This document shows, piece by piece, positions 60,568 through 64,000 of a DNA stretch of 64,000 bases. The stretch spans positions 806,001-870,000 of the forward strand of contig NZ_RBJB01000002.1 of the NCBI RefSeq assembly GCF_003634635.1, given 5' to 3'. The translations under genes were made by a program, and so were the position numbers. Numbering within the stretch: position 1 is the first letter of the stretch; each line of letters opens with the position of its first letter. The DNA is from Marinobacter nauticus (GTDB lineage: Bacteria; Pseudomonadota; Gammaproteobacteria; Pseudomonadales; Oleiphilaceae). Under the pieces are notes generated by a model that was given only the letters and a program-made list of their open reading frames with translations, was not told the DNA's origin and made no database searches.

Positions 60568-62940
60568 TCAGTCGATCTTCTCGTCGGCCAGGAAGAACCA
60601 GGTATCGAGTACCGAATCCGGGTTCAGAGACACAGTATCAATGCCCTCATCCATCAGCCACTTGGCCAGATCCGGATGATCTGACGGGCCCTGACCACAG
60701 ATGCCGATATACTTACCGGTTTTCTTGCAGGCCTGGATAGCGTTGGACAAGAGCGCCTTCACCGCATCGTTACGCTCATCGAACAGGTGGGCAATGATAC
60801 CGGAATCCCGGTCAAGACCGAGCGTCAGCTGAGTCAGATCGTTGGAACCGATGGAGAAGCCATCAAAGTGCTCCAGGAACTGCTCCGCCAGAATGGCATT
60901 GGCCGGCAGTTCACACATCATGATGACCCGCAGGCCGTTCTCACCGCGCTTCAGGCCGTTTTCCGCCAGCAGGTTCACCACCTGTTCGGCTTCGCCGACA
61001 GTCCGTACGAACGGCACCATCACTTCAACGTTGGTCAGGCCCATTTCATTACGGACCTTCTTCAGAGCCCGACACTCAAGCTCGAAACAGTCGCGGAAGG
61101 TATCGGAGATATAGCGCGATGCACCACGGAAGCCCAGCATCGGGTTTTCTTCGTCCGGCTCGTACAGGGTGCCACCAATCAGATTGGCGTACTCATTGGA
61201 TTTGAAGTCGGACAAACGCACAATCACTTTCTTCGGAGCGAACGCCGCTGCCAGGGTGGAAATACCTTCCACCAGCTTGTCCACGTAGAAATCCACCGGT
61301 GAGGCATAGCCGGAAATGCGCTTTTCCACGGTCTGTTTGATGTCACGGGGCAGGCCATCGAAGTTCAACAGCGCTTTCGGGTGCACGCCGATCATCCGGT
61401 TAATGATGAACTCAAGGCGGGCCAGACCCACACCTTCATTGGGCAGCGCCTGGAAGTCAAAGGCGCGGTCCGGGTTACCCACGTTCATCATGATCTTGAA
61501 CGGAATGTTGGGCATGGAGTCCACGGTATTCTCACGCAGCTCGAAGTCCAGAGCACCCTCGTAGATCATACCGGTGTCACCTTCGGCGCAGGAGACGGTC
61601 ACGTCCTGACCATCCTTGAGCACCTCGGTGGCATCGCCACAGCCCACAACCGCCGGAATACCCAACTCCCGGGCAATAATGGCGGCGTGGCAGGTACGGC
61701 CGCCACGGTCGGTAACAATGGCCGAAGCCCGCTTCATCACCGGCTCCCAGTCCGGGTCGGTCATATCGGTGACGAGCACGTCGCCGGCCTGTACCCGGTC
61801 CATTTCGTTAATGCTGGTGATGATCTTCACCGGGCCACTGCCGATCTTGTGGCCGATACTGCGACCTTCCACCAGTACTTTGCCGGTTTCCTTCAGCAGG
61901 TAACGTTCCATCACATTGGCAGCTGCACGACTCTTGACCGTTTCCGGCCGGGCCTGAACGATGTAGATCTTGCCGTCATCACCATCTTTGGCCCACTCAA
62001 TGTCCATCGGGCGCTGGTAATGCTTTTCAATAATCATGGCCTGCTTGGCCAGTTCTTCCACTTCCGCATCGGTGATGGAAAAACGATTACGGTCTTCCTG
62101 CTCTACCTTCACGGTTTCAACAAACTTACCTTCACCCGGTTCGGAATGGTAAACCATCTTGATGGCCTTGCTGCCGAGGTTACGGCGCAATACCGACGGA
62201 CGTCCGGCTTCCAGGGTCGGCTTGTGTACGTAGAATTCGTCAGGGTTCACGGCACCCTGCACCACGGTTTCACCGAGGCCGTATGAGGAGGTAATAAACA
62301 CAACATCGCGGAAACCGGACTCGGTATCCAGGGTGAACATAACACCGCTGGAAGCGGTTTCACTGCGAACCATCTTCTGGATACCGGCAGACAACGCTAC
62401 CAGCTTGTGATCAAAACCATGGTGCACGCGATAGGAGATCGCCCGGTCATTGAACAGCGAGGCAAACACCTCTTTCACCGAGGTACGAACCTGCTCCAGG
62501 CCCACCACGTTCAGGAAGGTTTCCTGCTGGCCGGCGAAAGAGGCATCAGGAAGGTCCTCCGCGGTGGCGGAGGAACGCACCGCGACAGCCATCTGGTCAT
62601 TACCGGCCTGAAGCTTGGCATAGGCTTCTTTCAAGGCGTTATCCAGCACTTCCGGAAACGCGGTGTCGATTACCCACTGGCGAATCTGGGAGCCAACCCG
62701 CGCCAGTTCGTTAACGTCGTTGACATCCAGGGCATCCAGGGCTTCGTCAATGCGGTCTTTCAGGCCGTCGGTGGCCAGGAATTCACGGTAAGCATGAGCA
62801 GTGGTAGCGAAACCGCCAGGGACGGTAACACCAGCATTGGCGAGATTACTGATCATTTCACCGAGGGAAGCATTCTTGCCTCCAACCCGGTCTACGTCGG
62901 ACATTCCCAGGTGGTCAAACCAGATAATGTAATCTTCCAA
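60568..62940 (-). CDS. ppsA: Phosphoenolpyruvate synthase
   Basis: The 790-aa enzyme makes PEP from pyruvate and ATP for gluconeogenesis. An N-terminal ATP-grasp-like domain begins [11 protein letters not shown]. The phospho-His lies in [17 protein letters not shown] (about residue 420), and the catalytic Cys in [12 protein letters not shown] near the C-terminus. It is divergent from ppsR. Its presence beside the ED genes and pyk shows both directions of PEP-pyruvate flow. Confidence 0.97.
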   Translation of the reverse strand: MEDYIIWFDHLGMSDVDRVGGKNASLGEMISNLANAGVTVPGGFATTAHAYREFLATDGLKDRIDEALDALDVNDVNELARVGSQIRQWVIDTAFPEVLDNALKEAYAKLQAGNDQMAVAVRSSATAEDLPDASFAGQQETFLNVVGLEQVRTSVKEVFASLFNDRAISYRVHHGFDHKLVALSAGIQKMVRSETASSGVMFTLDTESGFRDVVFITSSYGLGETVVQGAVNPDEFYVHKPTLEAGRPSVLRRNLGSKAIKMVYHSEPGEGKFVETVKVEQEDRNRFSITDAEVEELAKQAMIIEKHYQRPMDIEWAKDGDDGKIYIVQARPETVKSRAAANVMERYLLKETGKVLVEGRSIGHKIGSGPVKIITSINEMDRVQAGDVLVTDMTDPDWEPVMKRASAIVTDRGGRTCHAAIIARELGIPAVVGCGDATEVLKDGQDVTVSCAEGDTGMIYEGALDFELRENTVDSMPNIPFKIMMNVGNPDRAFDFQALPNEGVGLARLEFIINRMIGVHPKALLNFDGLPRDIKQTVEKRISGYASPVDFYVDKLVEGISTLAAAFAPKKVIVRLSDFKSNEYANLIGGTLYEPDEENPMLGFRGASRYISDTFRDCFELECRALKKVRNEMGLTNVEVMVPFVRTVGEAEQVVNLLAENGLKRGENGLRVIMMCELPANAILAEQFLEHFDGFSIGSNDLTQLTLGLDRDSGIIAHLFDERNDAVKALLSNAIQACKKTGKYIGICGQGPSDHPDLAKWLMDEGIDTVSLNPDSVLDTWFFLADEKID

Positions 62941-63072
62941 AGCGTGTCTCCCTTGAGTCTGTGTAGCGCGGAGTCTCGAATCTGGCGTGTATGATACTGT
63001 AAGCTGCGGAAATTACCTAGGGAGGCAACCAAAGACTCCCGGGAACAAGTTCAAACCAGACCGGATACGACC

Positions 63073-63888
63073 ATGAAAAGAACGGCGTTTTTTATCTCTG
63101 ATGGCACTGGCCTTACGGCAGAAGCGCTCGGCCATGCCCTTTTGGCGCAGTTTGAAAAAATCGAGTTTGAGCGGGTTACCGTGCCCTATATCGACGATGA
63201 GGAGAAGGCCCGGGATCTTGTCAGCCGCATCAACAAAGCGTCGGAAATCGATGGGGAACGGCCGCTGGTATTCGACACCATCGTTAATGGCGGCATCAGG
63301 GAAATTATCAGCCGGGCAGACGGCTTTATGGTAGATATCTTCGGAACCTTCCTGAACCCTCTGGAGCAGGAACTCAACTCGTCGTCCTCCTACTCCGTAG
63401 GCAAATCCCACTCCATCAATAACGCGGGCAGCTACGAGCGCCGGATCCACGCAGTCAACTTCGCGCTGGACAATGACGACGGTGCCCGCACCCGGCATTA
63501 CGATGAGGCCGACCTGATTCTGATCGGGGCATCCCGGAGCGGTAAAACGCCCACCTGCCTGTACCTGGCCCTGCAGTACGGCATCAAGGCCGCCAACTAT
63601 CCGATTACCGAAGAAGATCTGGACGACCAGAAGATGCCCGCCGCGCTCCGGCCCCATAAGGAAAAACTGTTTGGCCTGACCATCGAACCGGAACGCCTTG
63701 CCACCATTCGTAACGAGCGCCGACCGAACTCCCGCTACTCATCGCTGCAGCAATGCATGCATGAGATTGAAGAAATCGAATTAATGTACAAGCGGGAGCG
63801 GATTCCCTATCTGAATACTACGGCGTATTCCGTTGAGGAAATCTCGACCAGAATCATGGTGACAACGGGCCTGAAGCGGCACCGCTGA
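63073..63888 (+). CDS. ppsR: PEP synthase regulatory protein (kinase/pyrophosphorylase)
   Basis: The 271-aa DUF299 protein switches PEP synthase off by ADP-dependent phosphorylation and on by Pi-dependent dephosphorylation. The N-terminal [19 protein letters not shown] and the P-loop-like [17 protein letters not shown] (about residues 151-167) are diagnostic. It is divergent from ppsA, as in most gammaproteobacteria. Confidence 0.96.
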   Translation: MKRTAFFISDGTGLTAEALGHALLAQFEKIEFERVTVPYIDDEEKARDLVSRINKASEIDGERPLVFDTIVNGGIREIISRADGFMVDIFGTFLNPLEQELNSSSSYSVGKSHSINNAGSYERRIHAVNFALDNDDGARTRHYDEADLILIGASRSGKTPTCLYLALQYGIKAANYPITEEDLDDQKMPAALRPHKEKLFGLTIEPERLATIRNERRPNSRYSSLQQCMHEIEEIELMYKRERIPYLNTTAYSVEEISTRIMVTTGLKRHR

Positions 63889-63898
63889 GGCAGGAAAC

Positions 63899-63927
63899 CC
63901 GGCAGAGAGCCAATGGCCCTCTGCCGG
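63899..63927 (+). terminator. Hairpin after ppsR
   Basis: CCGGCAGAG pairs with CTCTGCCGG, with an inner GCC-AAT-GGC. No T tract follows, so termination is uncertain. It lies between convergent genes. Confidence 0.5.
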
Positions 63928-63932
63928 TCAGA

Positions 63933-64000
63933 TCAAAGTTCCTGAATGTCCATGCCAAGCCCTTCCACAACCGCACGGTTGTCGGGGCTTGTCACGACGG
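63933..64000 (-). CDS. C-terminal end of an unidentified gene
   Basis: A minus-strand frame enters from the right edge and ends at a TGA at 63933. The visible residues are VVTSPDNRAVVEGLGMDI then QEL. I do not recognise the family from so short a tail. Its convergent placement after ppsR and smooth codon use suggest it is a real coding end. Confidence 0.5.
   Translation of the reverse strand, partial: VVTSPDNRAVVEGLGMDIQEL

Overview
This window is chromosomal DNA of a halotolerant marine gammaproteobacterium, most likely Marinobacter or a close relative. That is inferred from the high GC content, the Pseudomonas-like gene order, the Entner-Doudoroff (ED) glucose genes with HexR, and a lone ectoine hydroxylase. 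Nearly all of it is dense core genome. I see no insertion sequence, prophage, CRISPR array or conventional mobile island.

Layout. 1-9.3 kb: the end of glpD, then central carbon genes. edd-glk-(uracil-DNA glycosylase-like) lies divergent from pyk, and zwf-pgl-eda lies divergent from hexR. 9.4-18 kb: protein quality control (ppiD, hupB, lon, clpX, clpP, tig), preceded by four tRNAs (Pro, Arg, His, Leu). 18.9-26.6 kb: folD, glcB, cysS, glnS, ppiB and lpxH. 26.6-33.5 kb is the accessory, stress-related part: chaB, a PfpI/DJ-1 protein, catalase HPII, ectD, a lysozyme-like membrane-anchored protein, a membrane-tethered receiver-domain protein and a Crp/Fnr-type regulator. 33.7-41.8 kb: fpr with a divergent FinR-like regulator, miaE, acnB, a frameshifted putP and an AraC-type regulator. 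41.8-53.3 kb: the classic tmk-mltG-pabC-fabF-acpP-fabG-fabD-plsX-rpmF-yceD block, then maf, sppA, a HAD phosphatase and rluC. 53.4-64 kb: rne with a long leader, a UPF0149 gene, an RNase AM-like PHP gene, YciI, an SH3 protein, PilZ, rraA, ppsA and ppsR, and the end of an unidentified gene.

How the genes work together. Glucose taken up is phosphorylated (glk), oxidised (zwf, pgl), dehydrated (edd) and cleaved (eda) to pyruvate and glyceraldehyde-3-phosphate. pyk and ppsA/ppsR set the PEP-pyruvate balance. glcB and acnB belong to the glyoxylate and TCA cycles. RNase E, its inhibitor RraA and an RNase AM homologue lie within about 7 kb of each other.

The most interesting non-coding signals are four. 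(1) A TTAAC-N4-GTTAA motif occurs upstream of katE, ectD (degenerate) and the receiver/Crp-Fnr intergenic region. (2) An 11-bp perfect hairpin covers the ectD ribosome-binding site. (3) Three direct repeats at exact 21-bp spacing lie upstream of putP, next to an AraC-family gene. (4) A GCCA tandem-repeat expansion breaks putP. No wholly new multi-gene system was recognised. The 30-33.5 kb stress cluster is the best candidate for something undescribed.
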